Shown: positions 47,641-60,900 of the stretch, one piece after another | Position numbering within the stretch: position 1 is the stretch's first letter | How the letters are laid out: every line of letters starts with the position of its first letter | Assembly: GCF_019890615.1 (NCBI RefSeq) | Contig: NZ_JAINVZ010000015.1 | Coordinates: 1-64,000 of the forward strand | DNA: 64,000 nt | Source of the DNA: Streptantibioticus parmotrematis | Lineage (GTDB): Bacteria; Actinomycetota; Actinomycetes; Streptomycetales; Streptomycetaceae | Direction: 5' to 3' | Translations under genes and position numbers: made by a program | The notes under the pieces: generated by a model | Told to the model about the DNA's origin: nothing | Databases searched by the model: none | The model's input: only the letters and a program-made list of their open reading frames with translations

Positions 47641-48407
47641 GCGTGATGACCACCGCCCTGCGCGAGTCGCTGAAGACGCTGCGGCTGTCCGGCATGCTGG
47701 AAACCCTCGACGCCCGCCTCACCCAGGCCCAGAAGGGCGAACTCGGGCACCTCGACTTCCTCCAGGTCCTCTGCCAGGACGAGATCACCCGCCGCGAGTC
47801 CGTCGCCCTCGAACGGCGCCTGCGCAGAGCAAAGTTCGAGCAGCAGGCCACCCTGGAGGGCTTCGACTTCAACGCCTCCCCGAAGTTGCCCGCCGCCCAG
47901 ATCCGCGACCTCGCCGCCCTGCGCTGGCTCCACTCCGGCGAGTCCGTCATTTTGTTCGGACCCGTCGGCGTCGGGAAGACACACGTCGCCCAGGCCCTCG
48001 GTCACCAGGCCGTCCGCCAGGGCGCCAACGTCCGCTTCGCCAAGACCAGCCGCATCCTGGCCGAGCTCGCCGGCGGCCACGCGGACCGCACCTGGGACAA
48101 GCGGATGCGCGAACTCGTCCGCCCCGACGTGCTCATCCTCGACGACTTCGCCATGCGCCAGATGAACGCGGCCCAGGCCGACGACCTCTACGAACTCGTC
48201 TCCGAGCGGCAAGGCCGGTCTCTGATCATCACCAGCAACAGGGCGCCCAGCGACTGGTATCCCCTCTTCCCCAACCCGGTCGTCGCCGAGTCACTGCTGG
48301 ACCGGCTGATCAACGCCAGCCATCAGGTGATCATGAACGGCCCCAGCTACCGGCCCAACAAGCGGCCGAAGGGACCCACCGGCCCCAAGGAACCCCCGGT
48401 CAAGTAA
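47637..48407 (+). CDS. istB: IS21-family ATP-binding helper IstB
   Basis: A 256-aa AAA+ ATPase that activates the IstA transposase and selects target DNA. GTG 47637 overlaps the istA stop (GTGA), and GAGGAGG lies 7 nt upstream; GTG 47643 and ATG 47646 are alternatives. Walker A LFGPVGVGKTHVAQALG lies near residues 104-120 and Walker B VLILDDFAMRQM near 166. SLIITSNRAPSDWYPLFPNP carries sensor 1. The N-terminal helical domain (LRLSGMLETLDARLTQAQKG) is typical of DnaC-like IstB. Length and frame are intact, so only istA limits the mobility of this copy. Confidence 0.93.
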   Translation: MSVMTTALRESLKTLRLSGMLETLDARLTQAQKGELGHLDFLQVLCQDEITRRESVALERRLRRAKFEQQATLEGFDFNASPKLPAAQIRDLAALRWLHSGESVILFGPVGVGKTHVAQALGHQAVRQGANVRFAKTSRILAELAGGHADRTWDKRMRELVRPDVLILDDFAMRQMNAAQADDLYELVSERQGRSLIITSNRAPSDWYPLFPNPVVAESLLDRLINASHQVIMNGPSYRPNKRPKGPTGPKEPPVK

Positions 48408-48474
48408 CCGCCCCTCGCCCCAGGGGTGGGGAATTACGTGACCACACCCCTGGGGAATTGCGCCGTCGTCCACA

Positions 48475-48808
48475 CGTAGAGTCCACCGAGACGGCCCAGT
48501 CGAGGTCCTCGTCCGCGTCGGCCTGGGCCACCAGGGCGGTGAAGACCCGCTTCCACGTGCCGTCGACAGCCCACATCCGCAGCCGGTTGTAGACCCCTCG
48601 CCAGTTGCCGTACTTCTCCGGCAGGTGAACCCACTGCGTTCCAGTCTGGAACTTGAAGGCGATCGCGTCGATCACCTCACGATGGTCTCGCCAGCGGCCT
48701 CCCCGCCTCGGCGTGCGGTCCGGGAGTAAGGGCTCAATCCGCGCCCACTGCACATCAGTCAACGACACACCAGACCAACGACCTACTGATCCAAACGAAA
48801 CTGCCTAG
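48475..48808 (-). mobile_element. Truncated IS5-family element (end fragment)
   Basis: This stretch matches the first 336 bp of the element at 41663-42568 on the opposite strand, with only a few differences. It includes the 22-bp end (CTAGGCAGTTTCGTTTGG, outermost at 48808). It encodes SLTDVQWARIEPLLPDRTPR, then REVIDAIAFKFQTGTQWVHL up to VDST in one undamaged frame, and then stops at the IS21 boundary. It probably lost its other part through the IS21 insertion and deletion. Confidence 0.85.
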
Positions 48809-48989
48809 AACCCCTAGACATCAACGAAGCCAAACGCTCGTCCGCAGGGGCGGTGAGGCTGTTGTGCTCCCGGCCAGCTTGCTGGCGAACAACGGTTCCC
48901 GAGCGGCGCGGCCGAGGCCCGCAAGGCCGCAGTCACCCACGTCAACATGGATCTCACCCGCATCCGGCAGGACGGAGGGCCACGCATTT

Positions 48990-51900
48990 CTATCGCCGGC
49001 CCGGAGTGCTCGGGGCATTGCCCTGCGGACGTCGTTGGTGGAGCTCTTCCTGCGTGTGCCGCTGCGGACGCTGCTCTTTCTCTTTCTTCGGGCCCTTCGC
49101 CGCCGGGCTCTGTGGCTGCGCCGACGGCCGCTTGGCCGCGGCGGTGGCGGTCGCCTTCACCGCAGCCTGCCACGCGCCTTGAATCACGTTCTCCGGCAAC
49201 GCCGCCCCCTTGGCGGCCGCGTGGACGCGCAGCGCCGCGAGGAACGGCTCGGCCATCAATGCCTTTTCCTGCGATGGCGCCACCGACGCTTGAGGCTTGT
49301 CGGACAGCTTCTGCGCCGCCACCTGGGACTTGTCTGCCAGTTGCATCAGCATCTCGGCCTTGCTCCGTTCGGCAGGTGTGGTCGCCGCCGCGGCGGCGAG
49401 CCGGGCCCGATCACGGAGCCGCTGCGCCTGCATGGCAAGGGCCTGCTGGGTCATGGCCCGCTGATCCGGAGCCTCGCCCTGCTGTTGCTGCGGCTGTTGA
49501 AGTGCGGCGGAGGCAGGCGCCGGGGCCGGAGCGTCGCCGCCGCGGTGGCGCTGCGGCAGCGGCGGCGCCTGAGCCTCCGCTGCCTCCGGTTGCGCAGGAG
49601 TCGCGGCCGCCTGTTCCGCCCCGACCGAGGCTTCAGCAGCGGCAGCAGCCAGCCGCGCCGCCGGAGCAGGGCTCTCGGCCACACGCAGCTGCCAGCGGCC
49701 GCCGTCCTCGCCCCGCACGTAGGCGTAACCCTCGCCAGCCAGCATGGCGGGCACCTCGCTGCCCCGGCCGCTCAGGTACAACTCGACCGCCTCGTTGGCG
49801 CGCTGACCGGCCTCGGCTCGGTCGGTCTGCCCCCGCACCGCACGCTGGTTCTCCCGGAACAGCAGGCTGATCATGTCGCCGCGGGATAGCTCCCTCTGCG
49901 TCCGCGGATCGCGGGGCAGCGCGGCGCGCACCTCGTTGAACCACCGACTGCGGAACGGCTCGTGCTCGGGGTTCCAGAGCGGCCCCGATTCTTGCCCGGC
50001 GGCCTGTGCCTCGGCCTGCGCCCGCGGGGCCGCACTGGTGACCTGCTCGCCGTCCACGACATTGTTCTGGGTGGCTGGCTCGGGATCGTAGTAGGTGCCC
50101 AGCGGGGTGGTTTCCCCTTCGGGGAGGTAGCCGCGCAGGTGGGAGATGTGCTCCTCGGCCGCGTGATGAAGCACGCGCAGCGCGTTCCACCGCAGACCGC
50201 CGCGGTTGTCGCCGCGCTCCAGCCGATCCAGCAGCGTCCGGATGCCGTGAGAGATCAACTCGACGGTGCGCACCCACAGCGTCCGCCCGGTGCCTAGCGC
50301 GGAGTTGTCCGCCGAGAGCCGGTGGACGCCGAGCCGCGCTCGGTCCATCACCTCCTGCGCGGACTCGAACGCGGCAGTGACACGCCGCCACAGCGGATGG
50401 TGCGCGAGGTCGCCTATCCGGTCGGCAGCCGCGTGGTACGCCCGCTTGACCGTCTCGAAGCCGCGCTCCATCAAGGCGCCCATCCGACCCGGCTCGCGGT
50501 CGCCGCCCTCCTCACCGGCGGGCCGGGTGGTGATCCGCGAGGCGAGCCACTGCCAGGCCCCGCGCAGCTGGCCGACCAGGTCGATGCGCTGGCCGGGCGG
50601 CAGCAGGCCGGTGAGCCGGTCGGCCCGGGTGGCGGAAGCACGGTGCAGCCGCCACACCGCCCTCCAGACGGCGGTGTCCCGATGCCCGCCACGGTCCAGC
50701 CTCCTCGCCAGCGCGATAGCGGCGTGCGAGATGACCCGCGCCGTGCGGGCCTGGATCGTGCGGTCCAGACCGTGGGTGCGCACATCGCGCACCAGCTCCT
50801 CGGCGTAGGTGCCCACTGCCTCGCGGACCGCCGCGCGCAGCCCCTGCGCCGCGTCGCGGACCTGGCGGATCGTCTCCCACTCCGGGGTGCCCCAGTAGTA
50901 GCCCGCCTGGTCCTGGGCCGCCCCCAGCGCGGTATCGAGTTCCGCCGCGTCGGCCGCATCGACCGCCAGGTCCTGGGAGCGGGGCAGGATCGGATCGGCG
51001 TCGATGCCGCGCAGGGTCCTGTTCAACTCCGCGCGCAGGGCATCGAACCGGGCGTTGAGCCGCCGTTCGTCGTCCTCACTCAGACGCCGCGTCACGGGCG
51101 CGGCCGCCGGTGTGACCGGCTCGGTGCCCTGCTGCTCGCCGCCATCCCGGAGCACGGCGATGATGCTCTCGAAGTGCTGGTCCAGCTCGTCCGTGGCCGG
51201 GGAGCGTGGCTCCTCCATCGCTGCTTCCGGTTGCGCCACGGGCTCCTCCACGATCGTGTCGCGGACAGGCTGACCGCCTGCCGTGGGCTCGTAGGAATCG
51301 GCGGGCGCCGCAGGGGTCTCGGCCTGCGGTGCCTGGGTGTCGTGGACCACTGTGTCCAGGCCGTCCACGTTCGGCTCAGCCTCACGGCGACGCACGCCCT
51401 CTTCCCCTTCGTCGCTGCTGTAGACGACCCCGCCGGCCACCAGGTCGTCGCCGATCACGTCGCGCCAGAAGCCGAAGTCGTCCGCGACGGCATTGCGGTC
51501 GGCCTCAGCGGCCAAGTCCGCGCCGTCGGCCTCCGGCGCTTCCTGCTCCTCGGCCACCGCCGGGTCACGCTGGACCTGCTGGCCTGACTCCCCCGCGACG
51601 CCCTCCGCCTGCGGCTCGGTGCTCAACTGCTCGTCGGCAGAAGACTGCTGTTCGCGGGCCTGCGCCTGAAGCTCGTCCAGCGGCAGGGGATCACCGGTGA
51701 CCGCGGCCTCGAACTCCCTGAGTTCCTCGGATCCCTGATCCGGGTCATCGGGCAGCTGGTCCGTCACGGGCAGTTCCCCGCCGGTGCGGACCTGCTCGAT
51801 GAAGCGTTCTTTGCGCTCCGCTATCTGCTGAGCGAAGGAGTCCGACTCCCCGACCTCGGTCTCGGCCTGATCCTGCTGGCCGGCTGTGACGGCCTCCGCC

Positions 51901-54900
51901 ATTGCGGGAGCGGCCGGCTGTTGGGCGGCGGTCGCCTCCAGGCGCCCGGCCTGCTCCCTGGCCTGCGCGATCACTGTCCGCAGCAGCCGCCGGTCGGCGA
52001 CCGAGGCGAACGCTTGGCGCTCGTCCATCGAGCGGCCGGCCAGCGTCGCGGCCGAGATCAGTTCCCGGTAACTGCGGGCGATGGTGTGCGGATCGGTGTC
52101 GCGCAGCCCGGTCCGGGAGACCGTACGCCATGCCTCCTCGATCTGCGCGGCCTCGTTCGCGCCCGGCACGCCGGTTTCCTCGCGCAGTTCCCGCGCCTCC
52201 GCCAGCATCGACCGTCCGGTGTCGCAGGCCGCCCACGCCCCGTAGGCCCGCCGCAGCTGGGTGAACTCCTGCAGGAAGGAGTCGCGGTCGGCGTACGGCA
52301 GTTGACGCGCGCCGGTGCTGTCGTCCGGGCGCGCCTGGTCGGCTCCCGGCGCGGCACCCGGCGCCTCGGCGGGCCGCGCGGGTGCCGGTGCCGCCTCCGC
52401 CTCGCTGACACCGGCGTCCGCTTGCGGCTGCTGCTCCACGACTTCGGCGGGTTCCGCGACCACCCCAGCGGCGGAGGCCGCCTCGGTCTCGGCGACCGGC
52501 TCGTGCGGCGCGGCGGGACCGTCCTCGGCACGGGCGCCGTCCCTGCTGTCCGTGCGGATCTCGGCGCCAGCATCAGCTGGCGCGTCGACCAGATCACCGA
52601 ATGAATGCGGCAGCGTCAGCGGCTGGACCTGGACGTCGAGGTCGGTCCACTGCGCCCCGGACCACACGTACGGGCGCCGTTCGCCACCTCCCAGCAGCAG
52701 CTCCCCGGCAATGGAGATCCGCCCCTCCTCGATCGTAGCGAGGTCGCCCGCGACGAACAGCAGCCGCTGCGGTGAGACCTGCCAGAAGGCGTCCCCCGCC
52801 TGCACCTCACGCAAGGCCTTGACGCTGGTGTGGTGCTCCGGCAGCACCGCGTACAGGCGCCGAACCCGCTCCAAAGACGCCTCGTCGGCGGCCCGCTCGC
52901 TCGCGCTGGCCGGGTCCACCAGGTCGTCCAGGCTGATCAGACCGTCGTCCGGCTCCTGCGCCGACAGCCGGTTCCGTGCGATCAGGCCCTCGGCCGTGCC
53001 CTCCTCGTGGGCGCGCAACGACTCGCTGATCAGCGTGTGCCTCAACGATTCGAGCAGGGTGCGCACTTCCTGGCGCACCGCCTGGAAGCGACCGCGCTCA
53101 CCGATGGCGGTGAAACCGTCTTCGGTGCGCTGAAGCGCGTTGCTCGTACGCCACGTCATCTCGATGAGTTCTCGGCGCAGCGGGGTGAGGGCCGGGCGCA
53201 GCCAGGTGACCGCGCGGGGCCACGGGAGCTTACCCGCGCGTGCGGGGATGTCGTCCACAGAGACCGTGATCTCCAGCCCGGACCGGGAGGAGTAGGCGCT
53301 CGCCGTTTCCTGGCCCTGCTCGTTCCCGGGCCCGGAGGGCATCTGGAAGAACCCTTCATACAGCTGCGGGTACCGCTTCTGGCCGCTGTCGAGGTCGAAG
53401 ATGAGCTGACCGAAGTCGTGGGCGGAGATCCGGCCGAGCGCTGCGGCAATGTCGCGGTCGGCCAGTGGCTCGGGCGCGGCGGCCTCGCCCTCGGCCGACG
53501 GCTCGTCCTGATGCGCTTCGTCCGTCTGCGGCGCGGCCGCGGCCTGCTGCTCGCGGTCGGCGATGGAGCGGCGCAGCTGCGCGTACTCCTCCACCGTCGG
53601 GGCGTTCCAGCCGAGTTCGGCCATGAGTTCCCGCGCCACGTCCAGCTGTACCTTGACGGGCGTCAGTGCCGCGTCCAGGTGCGGGAACAGCTCTCCGTCC
53701 ACCGTGGTGGACCCGGCCAGGCCGACGATCTGGTCCAGGGCGTCGCGGACTGCGGCCGGCTTGAGCTTGCGACTGCGCGCGGTGCGCTCGGCGTCGTCGA
53801 TCGTGCGCAGGATCAGCACCAGCGCCTCGCGGACGAACGGATTAGTCAGCTCGGGCAGCCGGTTGTCGGCGGTGAGCTGCTCCTCCAACGCGGCCAGCAG
53901 CTGCGGGTCGTCCGCATTCGGGGTGATCAGCGCGTTGTAGTGCTCAGCGGCGCGGTCGGCGATCTGCCCGATCCGCTGCTGCAGCGCGCCAGCAACCTCG
54001 TCCACCAAGATGCGGGTAGCGTCGCTTTCGCCGAAACCCACCAGGGTGTGCTGGAGGTTGAGCAGGAACTGGTCGAAGGGGTGGTCCTGCTCCCACACAA
54101 TCCGGGCCCCGCTGGCGCCCACGGCCTCGCTGATCTCGCGGGCGAGGTTGGGGATGATGCTGTTCTGCCCTCGGCGGATTCCGGCCTGGGCGCGGCGGCG
54201 GATCTTGTCGTAGTCCCACGGCAGGGGAGCCGACCGTGCGGTAGCGACAGTCTCGCTCGCCGCCTCCGGCTGTGCGCCCCCGGTCGCCTCGGCGCCCGCC
54301 GTCTCGGCATCAGGGGCCGCGGCGGTGCTGTCTGCGAACAGCGACGGCTGCTCGCCGCCCACCAGTTCCTCCTGCGCGGACTGGGCGAGGGTTTCGTCTG
54401 AGCTCTGCCCAGTCGCCTCGGGCGCCGACGATGCCGACTCAGGTGTCTCCGGCTTCACCGGCTTGGGCTGGGAACCGATATGACCGAACATGAGGCGGTC
54501 ACCGAATCCGTCGATCAGGCGCTGCCGGTCCTCGGCGTCCGGGCCCTGCTGTGCCGGGGCGGCGTCCGGGGCCGCTTCCTGCTCGGGGGCGGGCTCCTCG
54601 CGCGGAGCGTCCGCAGGCAGCTTCAGGTGGCGCAGCTGCTCGTAGGCGGCCGGGACCGCCAGGTGCAGCACCTCTTCACGACGAGCGCCGTCGGAGCCCA
54701 GATAGCTCCAGATCAGGTGCTCGGAGCCGCCGTCAATGACCAGGTCGTCGGCGGCCGGTGCGAACACCACGGCGAAGTTGTCCTGGTCGTTGGCGTGCGC
54801 GGCGCCCACCAAGCGTTCCTGCTCGGCAGCGGTCTCTACAAGCCACGCCGCGATGTCCCTCAAAGCCGGGGCCATCGAGTCGCGCAGCGCGTCGCGCATC

Positions 54901-57900
54901 GCAGCGGCCAGCCCTGGACGCGCCTGTTGCGCTCCCCAGCAGGCGGCAAGCGCGCTGCCGGGCAGATGCGCCGCCAGCCAGGTGGTGACCTCCTTCTCCG
55001 AGACCAGCGATTCCCCGGCCGAGGCCGGACGGACCAGCGCGGGCACCTGCGCCGTCACCGGCAACTCGACGCCTGGCAGATTCTCTGGAGCAAGACCGGG
55101 CACGAGCCGTTCGTGGCGCGAGCCGTTGGTTTCGAGGGTGACCGTCAGCTTGCCCTGATCGTCGGCCGACAAGCTGACCGAGACCAGCGGGCCTCGCACC
55201 CGTTCAGGAGCCGCGTCGGCCGACGCCTGCTCCTGCAAGTCGGCCGCGTCGGTTACCGCTGCCGCAGCGCGCTCGGCCTCGACGGCGGGGGGTTGGGCCG
55301 CGGCCCGCTCCGGCGCGGCCGCGACCGCCTGTTGTACAGCGACGGGCACCAGTTCTTCGCCGAGGGTGTGCACCCAACCCAGCGAGCCCATCTCCAGTCG
55401 TTCCTTGGCCCGGGTCACCGTCACGTAGGCCAGCCGCAGTTCTTCGGCCGCGGGCAGGGCCAGTTCTCCGTTCTCGTTCTCCGGGGGCTGGGGGAAGTCC
55501 GGGCCGATGCGGACTCGGCTCCACTCCCGGCCCTTGGCCTTGTGGGCGGTGGAGACCACCAGCTCCGGGCGCATGGCTTCGTCCTTGGCGTCCTCCGGCA
55601 CCAGATCCCCGATCATGCCCAGCAGGCCCTCGGGGCTGTAGCGGTCGACGAGCCGGACGAACATCTGCAGGGACTTGTCGTCCTCGCTCTCGGCGTACTC
55701 GCGGACCTCGTTCCAGCTGTCGAACGCCTGGAGCTCCGGGTGCTTGGTGCGGCGCCCGCGCTGCAGGTCACGAGCCGCCTTGGCGATCTCTTCGATGTCG
55801 CGGCCGCCGCCGACCAGCGCCACGCGCTTGCCCGCCTCGAATCCGGCGAACACGCTGGCGATCGCTCCGATGTTGGTGCGGGTGAGCACCGCGTCGGGCT
55901 CCTCGACCGGGCCGAGGGTGGTGTCCAGCGCGGGGTTGCCCTCCAGGACCAGCTCTGAGTTCAGCAACTGCAGGTAGGCGTTGCCGACGGCAGCCACTTC
56001 CGGGCCGAAGCGCCAGCTCTGGGTGAGCGGCAGGACCTCGTCGGCCGGCCAGTCCTTGAGCGCGTCGATCGCACCGCGGAATTCGTAGATGCTCTGGTTG
56101 CTGTCCCCGACCACGATCGTCTGGGTGTCCTGGTCCTGGATGACCTTCTTCAGGACCGGGTTGATGTCCTGTGCCTCGTCGAACAGGATCACGTCGTAAT
56201 TCAGCTGCGGATTGGTCAGCGCCCACTGCTTGAGGTAGTCATCGTGGCTGAAGTACAGATTGTTGCTGGTCGGGTCGGCGATGTCCGCCCACGCGCGGCG
56301 GGCGACCTCCAGCAGTGCGGGAGCGGCCGGGCCGAGCGCCCAGCTCTGCCCGAGGTGCAGCGTGCCCAGCTCGGTGTCGGCGCTCTCGCGAAACCGGCGG
56401 ATCGCCGACATCACGATCCGCGCCACGTCCTCCGGTTCGATGCCGCCGCCCTTATATCTCAGTGTCTCGTTCAACCCCAAGGCCTGGGCCACGTCCTTCG
56501 GGCGGCGCGCGCCGCCGTTGCGCCCAGCCTTGGCGATCTTGTAGCGCAGCGGGGTGTTCCGCAGCGCGGCCCGTGCGAACGCGTGGGAGGTGTCGGCCGT
56601 GACGTTGCGCGGGAACTTCCGCTTCGCCTCGTCAGCGATCGACCTATTGAACGCAACGTAGACGATGCGCTTGTCAGGCATCCGCCGGGTGACCATCTGC
56701 AGCGTGGCCGTCTTGCCGGTCCCGGCGAGCGCCTGGACGGCGATGTTCCGCCCCGCCAAGGCAGCGTCGATGATCTTCTGCTGCTGTTCGGTTGGCGGGT
56801 ACTCCGTCGCCGAGGCCGCTGGCGTGGACGTCGCCCGTTCGTCCATAGTCCGCAGATAGGCGCGGATCTCCTCCATGGCACGGTCGCGGTCCGCCGCCCG
56901 GCCCTGGTAGCGCCAGCGCCCGTCCCGGAAGGCGAAGCGGCGGCCCTTCTTCAACAGATCGCGCAGCTCCGCCTCGTGCTCCCAGTACCCGGCGGCGCCC
57001 GTACCGGTGACGAACGTTCGTCCGCCGTCGGTGACGATCTTGATGCGGCTGGACCACGATCCTGCTGCCGCCGCGGGCTCCGTGACCGTCACGCTCTCCT
57101 CCTGCTCTGGTTCGTCGGTGGCCGGGACCTGCCCGTCCGGCTCCGGCTGGTGTTCCTCGTGTGCCGCTGCCTCCTCGGCATGCGGCACCTGATCAGCGCT
57201 CTGCTGCTCGGCAGAGGGCTCGGACGCGGGCAGGGCCAGGCCGAAGGCCCGCGCGGCCTCGACCGCGATCTCCTCGCGCGTGGCGCGAGCGAGCAGCAGA
57301 TTGCGCGGGACATCCCAGGAATAGACGTCATCGCGTTCGGCGGAGACGGTGCCGTCCTCCTCACCGGCGCGCAGTGCGGCGAGTGTGAGGGTGACCAGCC
57401 CTGCTGGGCCGTCTTGGGCACCCAGCACCTCGCGCGGAAGGTACTCGTCGTCCCCCTCGAACCAGAGGTGGTCCCCCACCCGGAAGTCGTCCGGATACGC
57501 CTGGCCGGCCGGGGCCGGGAGCCGGTCGGGCCGCTCCGCCATCAGATTCCAGACCAGCACGGCCTCAGACTGCTCGGCGTCCAGGCCTCGCTCCTGGTCG
57601 AACAGGGCGCGCTCGCACAGGACCAGGCGGTCCAGCTCGTAGCGGTAGCCGCCCACGGTGCGTGGCAGGGCGGGGTTCGACCAGTCGATGGGTGCCCCGA
57701 GGTGGTCCCGCAACGCGGCCAGCCGCTCGGAGAAGACGAGCGCGTCCTCGCGGGAGCGCAGCCCGCCCATGACGCTCAGTGCCGTCTCCAGGCCGGTGTT
57801 GAGCAGGTACGCGTACTCGTCCACCCGGCCGAACTCCACGCCGCTGCCCGCCGCCCGCAAGCACCACTCGGTGCCCTGCACCGGGTCGAGGTCAGCGTCG

Positions 57901-60900
57901 CCGGCTTGCTGGACCATGGCGAACTGCCCGTTCGGCGTCAGCTCGAACGAGGCGTGTTTTGCCATACGCTCAAGCTCGCGCCGGTCGCCCGGTATCGGAG
58001 CGGCCCTGAAGTGGGTGCGCAGCTGACCCGTCGTCGCAAACCGCGCCACCGGCTGCGCGGTCGGCTCGCCCAATGGCAACGCGAGGCGGGCCTCGTGCGC
58101 GGGCAGCGTCGCCAGCTGCTCGACCTGAGCCCACGGGATCGGCGCGGACAGTGGCAGCACGCGGGCGTCGGCCATGGCCAACAGATCGGCGGGCAGGAAG
58201 CGCCCGTTCAAGCTGGTGGGCAACAGGTTGTTGTGAGGGACGATCTGCGCACCACGCACGATCGGGTCGCTGCCGTCGACCGCGTCCACCTCCAGCGACT
58301 GCAGCAGCATCAGCACGTCGCGGACCTGCCCGTCCCGAAGGTTCAGCGTGGTCACGACGGCGAGCCGCGCATCCTCGGTCGGACGCGGATTGGCGTGATG
58401 AGGCAGCGCCTCCAGATGCTGTTGCGTCAGCTGAGCCCCGGAGACGGTGCCGCCAGCTTCCGGTGGCCTCGGCGCGGCAACCTCCCTCCTCTCTACCGGC
58501 TCCGGCTGCTCGGCCGCCAGGCCAGCGAAAAGCGTGTCCTGCTCGGTGGGCGCGGACGGGTCGAGGATCTGCCGCACCGCCTGCTCCGCCGAGGTGCCCG
58601 CTTCGATCGCCCGAGCCAGTACGTTCTGCTCGACCTCGGCCAGGCGCGGGCGGACCACCGAGCGGCCGGAGTGGTGATGCGCGGCGGAGCGCTGCGCGTT
58701 GTACGTGTAGTTCCCCCGGCTCAGCTCCCAGACAAGGGAGTAGTGCCGGGGCCCGTGGGCGGTCTGCGCGCGCAGCGTCAGCTGATAGTGCGGCGAGGAG
58801 TGCTCCGACCAGCGGGCCCACTGCCCGGCGACCTCCCACCCGCTGGCCCGCGCGGCCTGCTGGATCTGCCCCGCCCGGCCTGGAGGCTGCGGGGACTCGG
58901 CCACGGCAGCCAGGCCCTCGTCGACAGCCGCCTGTTCCTGCGCACTCGTCGCGGCCTGCTGTGCTGCCGCGCCCTCACGGTCGTCGGCCTGTGCCGCCAG
59001 GTTGAGGGCCCTGTACACCTCATCGAAAACCTGACGAGCGGTCACTTCGAAGGCCTCGCGGGCACCGGCGCCGACGAAGTAGTCCTCGAAGCGGTCGGTG
59101 CCCAGGTCTTCTGGCGGGTTCAGGCGCGTCTGCCGCAGCCACTCCCAGAACCATGCCCGCAGGTCCTCTACCGTCGTGGGTTCGGCAAACCGCGCACGCA
59201 CCAAGTCATCGTCGAGCGCCACTCGGATCGCCAGGTCGCGGGCGTGCTGACGGTTCCTTTCATTACCGGCGGCGATCACCGCTTCGACTTCGGCCCGCTT
59301 GGTACGTCTGGGCTCCGGGTCGTCCGGCTGGCTGTGCTGCCCTTCCGCTACGGGGTTCTCCTGCCGGGTCGCGAGCTGCTGTTCACGGTGCCGCTGCTCC
59401 GCCTGGACAGTCTCCTCGGCCACCCGATCGGTCAGCACGAGCCGCACGATGTGCTGCTCGCTGTCCGCGAGTAGCTGTGAGAGCAACTCACGGCCGGCCG
59501 GGGGCACCCAACCGCGTTCCAGTTCCCGCACGAGCGCCCCCGTTGCGGTGAACGCTTGCCGGTAGGCGTCGACCGCCTGCGTCAGCGGCACCTCGCCGCG
59601 GTACGCGGCGCGGGCGGCCTCCGCCGCCGACTCCCACCGGACGTCGAACTCCCAGCGCAGGGTGTACCGGTCGTCTTCCGCCCCTGACACCAGGCGGGAG
59701 TCGGCAGGAATCGCGACGATGCTGCTCGGGTGCGTGCGGACCGGCCTACCCCTGTAGTAGCCGTCGGCCGGCTCCTCCGGACCTGTGATCACCACCGTTC
59801 GGTGCGACATCCGCCGAGACTCCAGCCACCGCTTGAACCGCACTCGGACCACGTCACCGGGCTTGAGTGCTGCGGTGTCGTTGTCGTACGGGACGAAACC
59901 ATCGGGCACCTCGACCTTGGCCGGCCCCCGGAACCATGCCTCCTGGCCCTCCGCTGGCACCTGCTCCGCCTGTGGTGAGCCCGGCAAGTGCCCGGTCACC
60001 TGCTGGGTCAGCAGGTCGAGATGCTCGACAGCATCGAGCAGCCCCTCACCCTTGTACGGCCCGTCCACCAGGGCGTCCGGCGTCCCAGTCCTCGGTGTTT
60101 GGGCCGGTTGCGCCTCCGGCTCCGTCGTGGTCTGTACATCGGCCTGCGACGCCGGTTCGGCCTCCACGCTGGGGCGGGTTGCGGCGAACAGGCGTTCCCA
60201 AAGCCCTTCTTGCTGGGCGGTTGCGGTGATACGTGAAGCCAGCAGGGTCGCGTACTGCGAAATCGTGCGGAAGTGACGCAACGCCACCGGAGCGCGGTAG
60301 TGCTCTTCTTCGAGGTTACGGGCGAGCGTCTGCGTCGCACGAGCCAACTCCGTACAGCGGCGGACGACATCGTCGGCGGGGTCGGCGAAAGGGTCGCGGC
60401 CGCTGCCGATCGGGCCTTGCCGCAGATCTTCCAGGGCCCGGTGAACCGCTTCACCGTCTGGGCGGGCGCCGACCCCGCGCGTGATCAGCCGCTTGCCCGC
60501 CGGGGTGTCCTGCATCCGCCAGTAGCCGGCGAACGTCTCCTCGAAGTCGTCGGTAGCCTCTCCCTTGCTGGCGTAGGGCTCCCCCACCGGAATGACGAAA
60601 TGCTGCGGCCCGGCCTGCTCCGGCGGCTCCTCGGTCATCCGGTAGGTCCGGCCCAGGCGGCTGAGCTCGTCGACCAGCTTGCGGACGTGAACGTCCCGCG
60701 TGGTCTGCACCATGCGCCGCGGCAGGTACCAGTAGCCCTGGTTGCGGGAGAAGCGGAAGCCGTGCCGATCGAGGGCGGCGCGCACCGGCGCATCGCGCTC
60801 CTCGTTCGTGGTGCCGCGCACCACGGTGCCGCGGTAGTGGTGCTCGACCTCCAGCGTGCTGACCTGGGCTTCGGCCTTGGGCCTGGTGATCGGCTCCGGC

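Larger units (their letters stand above)
45734..48474 (+). mobile_element. IS21-family element (istA frameshifted, istB intact)
   Basis: The two-gene istA/istB layout is typical. GGTCACGTAATTCCCCA at 45734-45750 recurs inverted at 48427-48443. Subterminal copies of this unit lie at 45770 (CACGTAGTTCCCCA), at 45791-45805 (GGTCACGATTCCCCA) and, inverted, near 48451. Multiple end repeats are an IS21 hallmark. The right boundary is taken where the IS5-type fragment starts (48475). The exact outer ends and target duplication are uncertain. Confidence 0.8.

Noticed and set aside
56244-59474. A 1076-codon open frame antisense to the giant gene
   Set aside because: Composition-driven shadow of the giant gene; no domain, no ribosome site, and the opposite strand has clear helicase motifs.
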